Part shown: one piece after another, positions 7,686-16,066 of the stretch
Layout: each line of letters opens with the position of its first letter
Numbering within the stretch: position 1 is the first letter of the stretch
Assembly (NCBI GenBank): GCA_946221495.1
Contig: CAMIFA010000004.1
Coordinates: 1-64,000 of the forward strand
Reading direction: 5' to 3'
Length of the DNA stretch: 64,000 nt
Origin: an uncultured cyanobacterium
GTDB taxonomy: Bacteria; Cyanobacteriota; Cyanobacteriia; Cyanobacteriales; Chroococcidiopsidaceae
Program-made: the position numbers and the translations under genes
The notes under the pieces: generated by a model
What the model was told of the DNA's origin: nothing
Seen by the model: the letters and a program-made list of their open reading frames with translations, nothing else
Databases searched by the model: none

Positions 7686-8408
7686 TTATCCTACTAAACC
7701 AGAACGTAAAGCGCGGACGGCAGCTTGAGTGCGGTCATCAGCACAAAGCTTGTTTAAGATGTTGCGGACGTGAGTTTTAACTGTTCCGACTGTGATGTAT
7801 AGCTTTTCCGCAATTATCGCGTTACTGCAACCTTCGACAATTAGTTGTAAAACTTCTAATTCTCTTTCTGTTAAGGGGTAAGCAGCAATCATTTGGTCGT
7901 ACTCAGCATCAGCTGCATTAATTGCAACTGTTTTGTTATCAATTGTCACCTCACCACCTTCGGGAGTTTGTTGCGCTTGCTGCAAGACAATCCGGGCGAT
8001 CGCTGGATCAACCCAAGAATTACCGCTGTAGGTTTGACGCAACGCTTCTAGCAAATTATCAAAACTAATATCCTTCATGCAGTAAGAATCTGCTCCGGCG
8101 GCAAAAGCGGCTAACACTGCTTCTTTGTTATCCCGCAGGGTCAAAATCAAAACTTTAGTCTGCGATTCTTCCCCGTTCTCCTCTTGGTTCGCTTTAATTT
8201 GCCTCGTTAATTCAATGCCATCTTTGTCGGGTAGTCCAATATCAACTATGGCAATATCTGGATGAGCTGTTTCCAAAAGCTTCAAACCCTCGCTGGCATT
8301 TGCTGCTTCCCCCACAACTTCAATTTCTTGGCGCTGTTGCAGCGCCGTCCGAATCCCTACACGAGTGAGGTCGTGATCTTCAATTAGAGCAACGCGAATT
8401 TTAGTCAT
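7686..8408 (-). CDS. NarL/FixJ-family response regulator
   Basis: 240 residues from the ATG at 8408 (MTKIRVALIEDHD is the usual opening; an upstream in-frame start is less likely). Receiver domain at 1-130 with acidic pocket E10-D11 and phospho-acceptor D56 (VDIGLPDKDG). It is followed by a spacer of about 45 residues and a LuxR-type helix-turn-helix (LTERELEVLQLIVEGCSNAIIA then LYITVGTVKTHVRNIL). It should be a DNA-binding transcription factor regulated by phosphorylation. The partner kinase is not certain; the divergent PAS kinase at 8750 is the nearest candidate. Confidence 0.92.
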   Translation of the reverse strand: MTKIRVALIEDHDLTRVGIRTALQQRQEIEVVGEAANASEGLKLLETAHPDIAIVDIGLPDKDGIELTRQIKANQEENGEESQTKVLILTLRDNKEAVLAAFAAGADSYCMKDISFDNLLEALRQTYSGNSWVDPAIARIVLQQAQQTPEGGEVTIDNKTVAINAADAEYDQMIAAYPLTERELEVLQLIVEGCSNAIIAEKLYITVGTVKTHVRNILNKLCADDRTQAAVRALRSGLVG

Positions 8409-8749
8409 TATCAACATCCGCTTGTACAATTGTTAACTTTAAAATCGAATTTAAAAAACCGCTAGGGGTCAGCAATTCGAAAATACCTATCAATTTGAGT
8501 AGAGATTTCTCCAATAGCATTGAATTCAATTTTAAAATTTTGGGCGATCGCGCTCATTACCCTCAATAGCATCAGCATACTTTAGTCATAGCTCCAAGCA
8601 AACTTAATTCTAGGTGAATTCTTACCATGCTTTTGAGCTACTAAAAATTTCACTTTAAACTACAATCACTTGAAGATTAACGCCATATTTTATCACAGAA
8701 TAATGGTAAATAAAGTTACCATCAAATAATATAATTAAGCTTTTTTGCT
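8409..8749. other. Divergent promoter region
   Basis: About 340 bases between the NarL-type regulator and the PAS kinase, transcribed away from each other. It is AT-rich and contains a HIP1-like GGGCGATCGCGC at about 8543. I see no gene, repeat or recognisable operator here. Confidence 0.5.
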
Positions 8750-9970
8750 ATGGATCTCAACTCTAAATGGAAGTCCGAAGCGGCAAGCCAGCCAGAAAAG
8801 GGACAAATAGAGCAAATTAGTGGAGATTCCTTTCCTAGTGCCTTACAAGCGTTGCAGGAAAGCGAGGAGCGCTATCGCTCTTTAGTTATTGCCACATCTG
8901 AGCTTGTCTGGACTACTAACCCCGAAGGACAAGTTGATGATATGCCAGCTTGGAGGAATTATACAGGTCAAAGTGTTGCCGAAGTTAAAGGTTGGGGTTG
9001 GTTAGAGGCGCTGCACCCAGAAGATCGCGATCGCACAGCCGAAATTTGGAGTCATGCCGTTAGTACCAAAAGTCTTTATCAAACTGAATACCGTATCCGC
9101 GCCGCCGATGGCAACTATCGCTACTTTTCGGCTCGTGGTGTACCTGTTTTAGCAGCAGATGGCAGTATCCGCGAGTGGGTGGGAATCTGCGTTGATATTC
9201 ATGAGCGCAAAGCAACAGAAGCAGCGCTAAAAACCAGGGCGGAAGAATTAACTTACGTCACCGCAATTTTGGCGCAGACTAATGCCGCCTTAGAAAAGCG
9301 TAACCAAGAACTCGATCAATTTGCTTATGTAGCGTCTCACGATCTTAAAGCACCCTTAAGAGCGATCGCCAACCTTTCGCAGTGGATCGAAGAAGACATC
9401 GGCGACACCTTAACCCAAGACACCAAGCATCAACTGGACTTATTACGGGGGCGAGTCCACCGCATGGAAGCTTTAATTAACGCCTTACTGCAATATTCCC
9501 GCGTCGGACGCATTGAGGCAGCAACCACAACTGTTTCTGTTGCCACTCTCCTAGCAGAGATCATCGACTCCCTAGCCCCACCGCCTACTTTTACGATTGA
9601 AATCGCCCCAATGCCTACTTTTGTAACCGAGAGGTTGCATTTAGAGCAAGTATTTACTAATCTAATCAGCAACTCTATAAAACACCACCCAAAGATAGAT
9701 GGCAAAATAAAAATTTTTGTTAGTGACAAAGGACAGTTTTACGAATTTGCGGTAGCCGATGATGGCGCTGGCATTGCTCCGCAATACCACGACAAAGTAT
9801 TTGTAATTTTTCAAACTTTAGAAGCACGGGACAAAGTAGAAAACACTGGTATCGGTTTAGCAATAGTAAAAAAAATTGTTGAAAGCCAAGGCGGAATTAT
9901 TCGCGTAGACTCCCAAGAAGGACAAGGAGCAACTTTTTATTTCACTTGGCGCAAGCAACCTACCAAATGA
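8750..9970 (+). CDS. PAS-domain sensor histidine kinase
   Basis: 406 residues. One PAS domain with PAC segment spans about 35-155 (SEERYRSLVIATSELVWTTN; YFSARGVPVL). A short coiled-coil link leads to the HisKA domain, where FAYVASHDLKAPLRAI contains the phospho-acceptor H197. The ATP-binding domain follows (N box SNSIKHHPK, G1 DDGAGIAP, G2 NTGIGLAIVKKI). This FAYVASHDLKAPL type of H-box is shared with Cph1-like cyanobacterial kinases. No transmembrane segment is visible, so it is cytoplasmic. An Rcp1-like receiver protein follows 65 bases downstream and is the likely partner. Confidence 0.93.
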   Translation: MDLNSKWKSEAASQPEKGQIEQISGDSFPSALQALQESEERYRSLVIATSELVWTTNPEGQVDDMPAWRNYTGQSVAEVKGWGWLEALHPEDRDRTAEIWSHAVSTKSLYQTEYRIRAADGNYRYFSARGVPVLAADGSIREWVGICVDIHERKATEAALKTRAEELTYVTAILAQTNAALEKRNQELDQFAYVASHDLKAPLRAIANLSQWIEEDIGDTLTQDTKHQLDLLRGRVHRMEALINALLQYSRVGRIEAATTTVSVATLLAEIIDSLAPPPTFTIEIAPMPTFVTERLHLEQVFTNLISNSIKHHPKIDGKIKIFVSDKGQFYEFAVADDGAGIAPQYHDKVFVIFQTLEARDKVENTGIGLAIVKKIVESQGGIIRVDSQEGQGATFYFTWRKQPTK

Positions 9971-10035
9971 TTGATGCCGAAAGCCCTAGCAATCATAAAT
10001 GATAGAACATATAACAATTCATAACAGAAAAAAAC

Positions 10036-10452
10036 ATGACTAACATCCTGCTTGTCGAAGATGACGAAGTGGATGTAATGAACGTGCAAAGGGCGTTTAA
10101 AAAAAACAAAATTAACGATCCACTTTATATTGCAAATAATGGGCTAGAAGCATTAGTCATGCTACGCGGCAACGGTAATCCACCGCCAATTCCACCCCAG
10201 CAAAGAATAATTTTGCTCGATCTTAATATGCCAAAAATGAATGGTATTGAGTTCTTGCGAGAATTACGATCTGATCCGCAATTAAAAGCAATTCCGGTGA
10301 TTGTATTAACTACATCAAATGAAGATAGAGATAAAGTAGAGGCTTATAACTTAAATGTTGCTGGATATATTCTTAAGCCAGTTACCTTCTCGAATTTTGT
10401 AGCAGCAGTGGCAACACTTAATAATTATTGGTCATTAAGTGAAATACCTTAA
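10036..10452 (+). CDS. Rcp1-like single-domain response regulator
   Basis: 138 residues consisting of one receiver domain: acidic pair E8-D9-D10, phospho-acceptor D62 (LLDLNMPKMNG), T92-T93 and K114 (GYILKPVT). It has the PPxxPPQQRIIL insertion before beta-3 and the C-terminal NNYW segment of the Rcp1 family of phytochrome-kinase partners. There is no output domain, so it probably relays or titrates phosphate. Its place between two kinases suggests a phosphorelay. Confidence 0.93.
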   Translation: MTNILLVEDDEVDVMNVQRAFKKNKINDPLYIANNGLEALVMLRGNGNPPPIPPQQRIILLDLNMPKMNGIEFLRELRSDPQLKAIPVIVLTTSNEDRDKVEAYNLNVAGYILKPVTFSNFVAAVATLNNYWSLSEIP

Positions 10453-10505
10453 CAAAATAGAAAGAACTTGAAAGTAAAAAGTCAATTTTTACTTTTGATA
10501 AGCAA

Positions 10506-13500
10506 ATGGAAGAAACAGTTAAAATTTTGGTGGTGGATGATGATGAAGTAGACCGCATGGCAGTACGTCGGGCTTTAAAAAGTGCTGGCGTAAAAATGGA
10601 ATTTTTAGAAGTTGATAGTTGTGCCGGAGCGATCGCAGTTCTCCAAGAAAATACCTTTGATTGTGTTTTCCTCGATTATCTGCTACCGGATGGCGATGGC
10701 TTAACACTTGTGCAGCAGATCAGAGCTTTAGAAATTACTGTTCCCTTAGTAGTATTAACAGGACAGGGAGATGAACAAATTGCTGTCCAGGTGATGAAAG
10801 CGGGAGCTAGTGATTATGTATCTAAAACAAATTTATTACCCCAAAATTTATACCAAATTCTCCGGCAAGCAATTAGGCTACACCGAGCTGAAATTGAAGC
10901 AGCAATAGCTAATGAAAGGCTGAGGCAGAGTGAGGAACGCTATCGCTTAGTTTTAGAAGGAGCCAACGACGGTATCTGGGATTGGTATTGCGCTACAGAC
11001 GAAGTTTATTGCAATGATCGGGTTTTAGAAATTATCGGCGAAGCGCGATCGCAATTTAGCTTGACTCCAGCTACATTTACAGCGCTGATGCATCCAGAAG
11101 ACTTACCAAAAGTCAAAGCAGCGATCGCCGCCCACCTAACGCAAGGAGAAAAATGTGAAGTAGAATTTCGGCTGCGCCATACTTCCGGACACTACCGTTA
11201 CTGTGTAGCTAGAGGTAAAGCCCAACGGAACGCTCGTGGCTGTCCCTTGCGGATGTCAGGTGTTATTAGCGATATTACAGAGCGCAAGCAGCTAGAAGAA
11301 GCGCTGAGGGCAAGTGAATCGAGATTTAAGCGGTTAGCTGATGCTAATGTAATTGGCATTATCTTGGCGGACATGAGCGGCAACATCCTAGAAGCCAATG
11401 AAGCTTTTTTGCAAATTGTGGCATACACTAAGCAGGATTTAGCTTTAGGAAAATTGCACTGGCTAGAAATGACACCACCAGGATATGCAGAGGTCGATCA
11501 GCGAGCGATCACGGAACTAAAAACATCTGGAGTTTTTACTCCTTTCGAGAAAGAATATATCCGTAAAGATGGTAGCCGCGTCCCCATCTTAATTGGTGGT
11601 GCATTAGTAGCAGAATTAGCAGCAACAAGTATCTGCTTTGTGCTAGATTTAAGCGCTCAAAAGCATTCCGAAGCAGAAATTGTCAAGCTAAATCGCTCTC
11701 TAGAGCGGCGGATTAGCGAAATGCAAACATTGCTAGATGTGATCCCGATTGGGATTGCGATCGCTCAAAACCCCGAATGTAGCTATATCAAAGTTAACCC
11801 CTCGCTTGCAAGACTCTTAAAATTACCGTCTGATGCCAACGCCTCTAAAAGCGCTCCCGAACCACAACAGCCATCCTACAAAGTGTACAGTCATGGACAA
11901 GAAATAGAAGCTCTGGAACTCCCCATGCAGTACGCCACTAATAATGGCGTGGAAGTGTTAGATGCTGAACTTGACTTAGTTGTCCAAGAAGGCGATCCAG
12001 CTATCAAACTGATTGCTAATGCTGCACCTTTATTCGACGAACAAGGCAGAACTAGGGGTAGCGTTGGCGTTTTTTGGGATATCACTGAGCGAAAGCGCAT
12101 AGAGGAACAAGAGCGATTTTTAGCCGAAGCTAGTGTTTTACTAGCAACATCTCTAGACTTTCAAACCACTTTAGAAAATCTAGCTCGCCTAGTTGTACCC
12201 CAAATTGCCGACTGGTGTACGATTCATGTCGTCGAAGAAGACGGTTCGTTGCGATTAGTAACTGTAGCACATAAAGACCCAGCAAAAACGCAATGGGCAG
12301 AGCAGCTACAGCACCGCTATCCTCTGAAGCCAGATGCAAGTTACGGGACACCGCAGGTAATTCGCAGTGGTCAATCTCAGTTTTACCCAGAAATTCCAGA
12401 GGCTTTCTTCACGGCTGTTGCTCATGACGCAGAGCATCTGCAAATTCTCGGAGAAATGAGTTTAAAGTCAGCGATTTATGTACCAATGAAAGCGCGGGGA
12501 CGGACTCTAGGCGCGATCGGGTTTATATTAGCTCAGTCGGGTCGTACTTATACGCAAGCAGATTTGACCTTAGCAGAAGATATCGGTCGTCGGGCAGCTT
12601 TAGCAGTCGATAATGCCCATTTATATCAAGAAGCAAATGATATCGGCGAAAATTTGCGTCAAGCGATCATTATTTTGGGCGAACAGCAGCAACAACTGCG
12701 AGTGTTGCAACGCATAACTAATCTTTTGAATCAGCGCCTCACTAACTTACCCAGTTTATTACAAGTGATGGTAGGGGCAGTTCATGATGGCATCAGGAAT
12801 GCTGAATTTTGCTTAATTGTCCTCTACAACAACAAAAGTAATGAATTAGAATTAACCGCTACAGCTGGACTTGGCAGAGAAAGATTACTACTAGCAGAAT
12901 TATTTGATTCCAGCGAAGGCTTACTAAGTCAAGTTTTTTTGACGGGTAAGTCTAAACTAATTCAGAGGCAAGCAGAATTTAAGCTCTCGCCTGAGATGCC
13001 AGCTTTAATTTATGCAGTAGCAATTGAATCAGCACTGGCGGGAAGACTGGGAGTGTTGGCAATTGGTAATTGGCACAATGCCGATGCTTTTGATGTAGAA
13101 GACCAAAATTTATTGGATGCTGTCGGGGAACAAGCAGCGATCGCTATTAATAATGCGCGAATGATTAACGCCCTAGAAGAGCGAGAAGAACGTTTAGCTG
13201 TCCAAAATGAAACTTTAGCACGTCAAAATAGAGAACTAGAATTAACACGCCAACGCATCGAGCAACAAAACCTCCAACTAATAGAAGCAGCGCGGCTGAA
13301 GTCACAGTTTCTCGCCACTATGTCGCACGAACTCCGCACACCAATGAATGCTGTTATTGGCTTTGCTCAAGTTTTGTTACGCCAACGTACTGCTGCCTTA
13401 AATACTTTTCAAGTTGACTTAGTGCAGCGTATTCTTAACAATGGCAAAAATTTACTGGCACTAATTAACGATATCCTCGACCTTTCTAAAATTGAAGCTG

Positions 13501-13976
13501 GTCGTCTAGAACTTAAACCAGAAGAATTTAATCTTACCCACCTATTATTAAGAACGATCGCCGATCTCCAAACGCTTGCCGATCAAAAGCACCTACCCTT
13601 AAAAGTTAACGCCCAACTGAACAATCCGATCATAGTTAACGACAGCAATTGCTTACGGCAGATTTTGGTTAACTTGCTTTCTAACGCAATTAAATTTACA
13701 GAAACTGGAAGTGTGGAAGTGACACTAAATGAATCGCCGCCGCAAGTAGAGATCAGTGTTAAAGATACTGGTATTGGCATCGCTGAAACTGATATTGAGC
13801 ATATTTTTGAAGAATTCCGGCAAGTCGATCAGACAACTACGCGCAAGCATAGCGGCACTGGTTTAGGGCTGGCAATTACTAGATCACTAGTACATCTGAT
13901 GAAGGGAACAATTACAGTCGAAAGTAAGCTAGGTGAAGGTTCTACCTTCCGCGTTCAGTTGCCTCGCCAGATATAA
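10506..13976 (+). CDS. Hybrid sensor kinase REC-PAS-PAS-PAS-GAF-GAF-HisKA-HATPase
   Basis: 1156 residues. An N-terminal receiver (about 6-125, phospho-acceptor D57 in FLDYLLPDGDG) is followed by three PAS/PAC units (about 140-262, 268-395, 400-530), two GAF domains (about 555-700 and 735-890), a coiled coil, then HisKA with H941 (TMSHELRTPMNAVIGF) and a HATPase_c domain ending at the C-terminus (DTGIGI, GTGLGLAI). No membrane helix is seen. The GAF domains show no obvious bilin-binding Cys motif that I can identify, so the signal is unknown. It follows the Rcp1-like gene by about 50 bases and is likely in the same operon. Confidence 0.93.
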   Translation: MEETVKILVVDDDEVDRMAVRRALKSAGVKMEFLEVDSCAGAIAVLQENTFDCVFLDYLLPDGDGLTLVQQIRALEITVPLVVLTGQGDEQIAVQVMKAGASDYVSKTNLLPQNLYQILRQAIRLHRAEIEAAIANERLRQSEERYRLVLEGANDGIWDWYCATDEVYCNDRVLEIIGEARSQFSLTPATFTALMHPEDLPKVKAAIAAHLTQGEKCEVEFRLRHTSGHYRYCVARGKAQRNARGCPLRMSGVISDITERKQLEEALRASESRFKRLADANVIGIILADMSGNILEANEAFLQIVAYTKQDLALGKLHWLEMTPPGYAEVDQRAITELKTSGVFTPFEKEYIRKDGSRVPILIGGALVAELAATSICFVLDLSAQKHSEAEIVKLNRSLERRISEMQTLLDVIPIGIAIAQNPECSYIKVNPSLARLLKLPSDANASKSAPEPQQPSYKVYSHGQEIEALELPMQYATNNGVEVLDAELDLVVQEGDPAIKLIANAAPLFDEQGRTRGSVGVFWDITERKRIEEQERFLAEASVLLATSLDFQTTLENLARLVVPQIADWCTIHVVEEDGSLRLVTVAHKDPAKTQWAEQLQHRYPLKPDASYGTPQVIRSGQSQFYPEIPEAFFTAVAHDAEHLQILGEMSLKSAIYVPMKARGRTLGAIGFILAQSGRTYTQADLTLAEDIGRRAALAVDNAHLYQEANDIGENLRQAIIILGEQQQQLRVLQRITNLLNQRLTNLPSLLQVMVGAVHDGIRNAEFCLIVLYNNKSNELELTATAGLGRERLLLAELFDSSEGLLSQVFLTGKSKLIQRQAEFKLSPEMPALIYAVAIESALAGRLGVLAIGNWHNADAFDVEDQNLLDAVGEQAAIAINNARMINALEEREERLAVQNETLARQNRELELTRQRIEQQNLQLIEAARLKSQFLATMSHELRTPMNAVIGFAQVLLRQRTAALNTFQVDLVQRILNNGKNLLALINDILDLSKIEAGRLELKPEEFNLTHLLLRTIADLQTLADQKHLPLKVNAQLNNPIIVNDSNCLRQILVNLLSNAIKFTETGSVEVTLNESPPQVEISVKDTGIGIAETDIEHIFEEFRQVDQTTTRKHSGTGLGLAITRSLVHLMKGTITVESKLGEGSTFRVQLPRQI

Positions 13977-14137
13977 ATAATAAGGAATAATTGCTCAATT
14001 TTCATTGTTACTTTTGCAGGAAAAGAACTGGCTACTCTGCTAGCCTAGAATTAGCAGCTTTAATTAAGTAAAATTTTGCTGACAAGTGCGATCGCTCTCC
14101 TGCTGATTGCTATCAACCGCCCGTATAGGAGAAATAA

Positions 14138-15838
14138 ATGATCGGTCACGACATTATTGTTGTTGGTGCTTCCGCAGGTGGCGTAGAAGTGCTTTGTCAA
14201 TTAGTGCGCGATTTACCACCAGATTTGCCAGCTGCAATCTTCGTCGTCCTCCACATTTCTCCCCAAGCTACTAGTGTTCTGCCGCAAATTCTCAACCGTA
14301 GTCGCCAAAAGCGCTATAAAGACTCTTCTTTCCTGGCTGCTCACGCCCAAGACGGCGAAGAAATTGTCCAAGGCAGGATTTATGTTGCGCCACCAGATCA
14401 TCACTTGCTAATTAAAGAAGGCTACGTGCGGGTAACGCGGGGTCCCAAGGAAAATAGTCATCGCCCTGCTGTCGATCCTTTATTTCGGACGGCAGCACGA
14501 ATTTACGGGCGGCGTGTTGTTGGCGTAGTGCTATCAGGTACGCTTGACGACGGCACTGCGGGTTTAGTAGCAATAAAGCTGCAAGGCGGTGTGGCGGTTG
14601 TCCAAGATCCTGAAGATGCTATGTATTCAGGAATGCCAACGAGCGCAATTGAGAACGTGGCTGTAGACCATATCTTGCCAGTTTCTGATATTGCGCCTGT
14701 TTTGATGGCTATGGCTAAACAACCGATAGAGGAAGGAGAAGAAAGCGTGTCTCAAGATATGGAAATAGAATCTGATATGGCAGAACTGGAGTTGGAGGCA
14801 ATGCAAAGAAGCGATCGCCCCGGAACACCCTCACCGTTTGCTTGTCCAGAATGTGCCGGCGTACTTTGGGAACTCAACGAAGGCGGGGTACTACGATTTC
14901 GCTGCCGTACAGGTCACGCTTACTCTGTCGGTACTCTATTGGCAGAACAAGCCGAAGCAGTGGAAGATGCTTTGTGGAGTGCGCTGCGGGCATTGGAGGA
15001 GAAAGCAGCATTGGCAAAGCGGATGGGGATTCGGGCGCGAGATCGCCAGCAATTTTATTCAGCAAAACATTTTGAAGAGCAATGGCAGGATTTACAGCAG
15101 CGTGCTACTGCGATTCGTCAACTGATTATCAAAGAAGGTGATGGTCAGATGCCGGATGCAGATGTTATAGCCGCCGTCGGTAATGGTCAGGTAGTGAAGC
15201 AAGAAGGTGTAACAAAGCAGAAAAGAGCAGATAATATCAACTGTGTCTCAACCTTACAAACGTTGGCGATCGCCACATCTACCGAAGGAATATCTGCTTT
15301 AAGGCAGGTTTTATCTAGGTTGCCAGATCAATTTCCGGCAGCGATCATCGTAGTGCAGCACAGCAGCCTGCAACACTCCAATCAATCAGTTGATATCCTT
15401 GCTGAATACACTACCTTAGAAGTCAAAGAGGCAGAATTAGGGGATTTTTTACAACCAGGAAAAATTTATATTGCGCCGCCAAATTATCACTTGCTTGTCA
15501 ATAACAATGGGAGTCTCGGCTTATTACAATCTCAGTTAGTGCATTTTGTGCGTCCCTCGGCTGATTTGCTGTTTGAATCAGTGGCGGCTACTTTCAAAGA
15601 GCGGGCGATCGCCGTAGTTTTGAGTGGCAAAGGCAAAGACGGAGCGCTGGGAGTACAGGCAATTAAAAAAATGGGTGGCAAGGCGATCGCTCAAGATCAG
15701 ACAACTAGTGAGTATGTCGATATGCCTGAAGCGGCGATTAAGACAGGCTGCGTTGATTGGGTTATACCTCTAGACAAAATTGCTGCCACACTGATCGACT
15801 TGGTAAAAATTGGCGATCAAATCATTAAGCAATCTTAA
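14138..15838 (+). CDS. Tandem two-domain CheB-type methylesterase
   Basis: 566 residues with two CheB catalytic domains. The first (about 1-190) has S12 (VGASAGGVEVL), H39 (VVLHISP) and D138 (LSGTLDDG). A Zn-ribbon-like linker follows (CPEC around 230 and CRTGHAYSVG), of the kind found in stand-alone cyanobacterial CheB proteins. The second domain (about 370-566) keeps Ser (ATSTEGISAL), His (VVQHSS) and Asp (LSGKGKDG). Neither domain has the usual regulatory receiver. A Shine-Dalgarno (TAGGAG) lies just before the ATG. Methylesterases normally remove methyl groups from chemoreceptors, but no receptor gene is nearby, so the target here is unknown. CheR follows. Confidence 0.92.
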   Translation: MIGHDIIVVGASAGGVEVLCQLVRDLPPDLPAAIFVVLHISPQATSVLPQILNRSRQKRYKDSSFLAAHAQDGEEIVQGRIYVAPPDHHLLIKEGYVRVTRGPKENSHRPAVDPLFRTAARIYGRRVVGVVLSGTLDDGTAGLVAIKLQGGVAVVQDPEDAMYSGMPTSAIENVAVDHILPVSDIAPVLMAMAKQPIEEGEESVSQDMEIESDMAELELEAMQRSDRPGTPSPFACPECAGVLWELNEGGVLRFRCRTGHAYSVGTLLAEQAEAVEDALWSALRALEEKAALAKRMGIRARDRQQFYSAKHFEEQWQDLQQRATAIRQLIIKEGDGQMPDADVIAAVGNGQVVKQEGVTKQKRADNINCVSTLQTLAIATSTEGISALRQVLSRLPDQFPAAIIVVQHSSLQHSNQSVDILAEYTTLEVKEAELGDFLQPGKIYIAPPNYHLLVNNNGSLGLLQSQLVHFVRPSADLLFESVAATFKERAIAVVLSGKGKDGALGVQAIKKMGGKAIAQDQTTSEYVDMPEAAIKTGCVDWVIPLDKIAATLIDLVKIGDQIIKQS

Positions 15839-15892
15839 GCGATAAAAGTAAAACAGGTGATCTTAATCAGGACTTAGGCATCAAGAACCTCA

Positions 15893-16003
15893 ACCCTTGA
15901 TCCCCCCTAACCCCCCTTGTTAAGGGGGGGATAATAAAAAGCTCCCTTGTTAAGGCAGGGATAATAAAAAGCCTCCCTTGTTAAAGGAGGTTGGAGGGAT
16001 CAA
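15893..16003. repeat. Palindromic and tandem intergenic repeat
   Basis: Three related units built around CCCTTGTTAAGG and ATAATAAAAAGC, starting with a GATCCCCCCTAACCCCCC block and a run of seven G residues, fill most of the cheB-cheR gap. The GATCCCCCCTAACCCCCC family is widely dispersed in cyanobacteria. Transcribed, the CCCCCCTTGTTAAGGGGGG part would fold into a strong hairpin and could reduce read-through. Confidence 0.75.
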
Positions 16004-16066
16004 AATCTCAGACTTCAAGCGCGATCCTGCAATTAATATATCCTTTATCTCTGATTCCTTTTTTTC

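Noticed and set aside
15893..16003. Repeated units between cheB and cheR considered as a CRISPR array
   Set aside because: The units are directly adjacent and share a palindromic GATCCCCCC-type core; there are no unique spacers and no cas genes.
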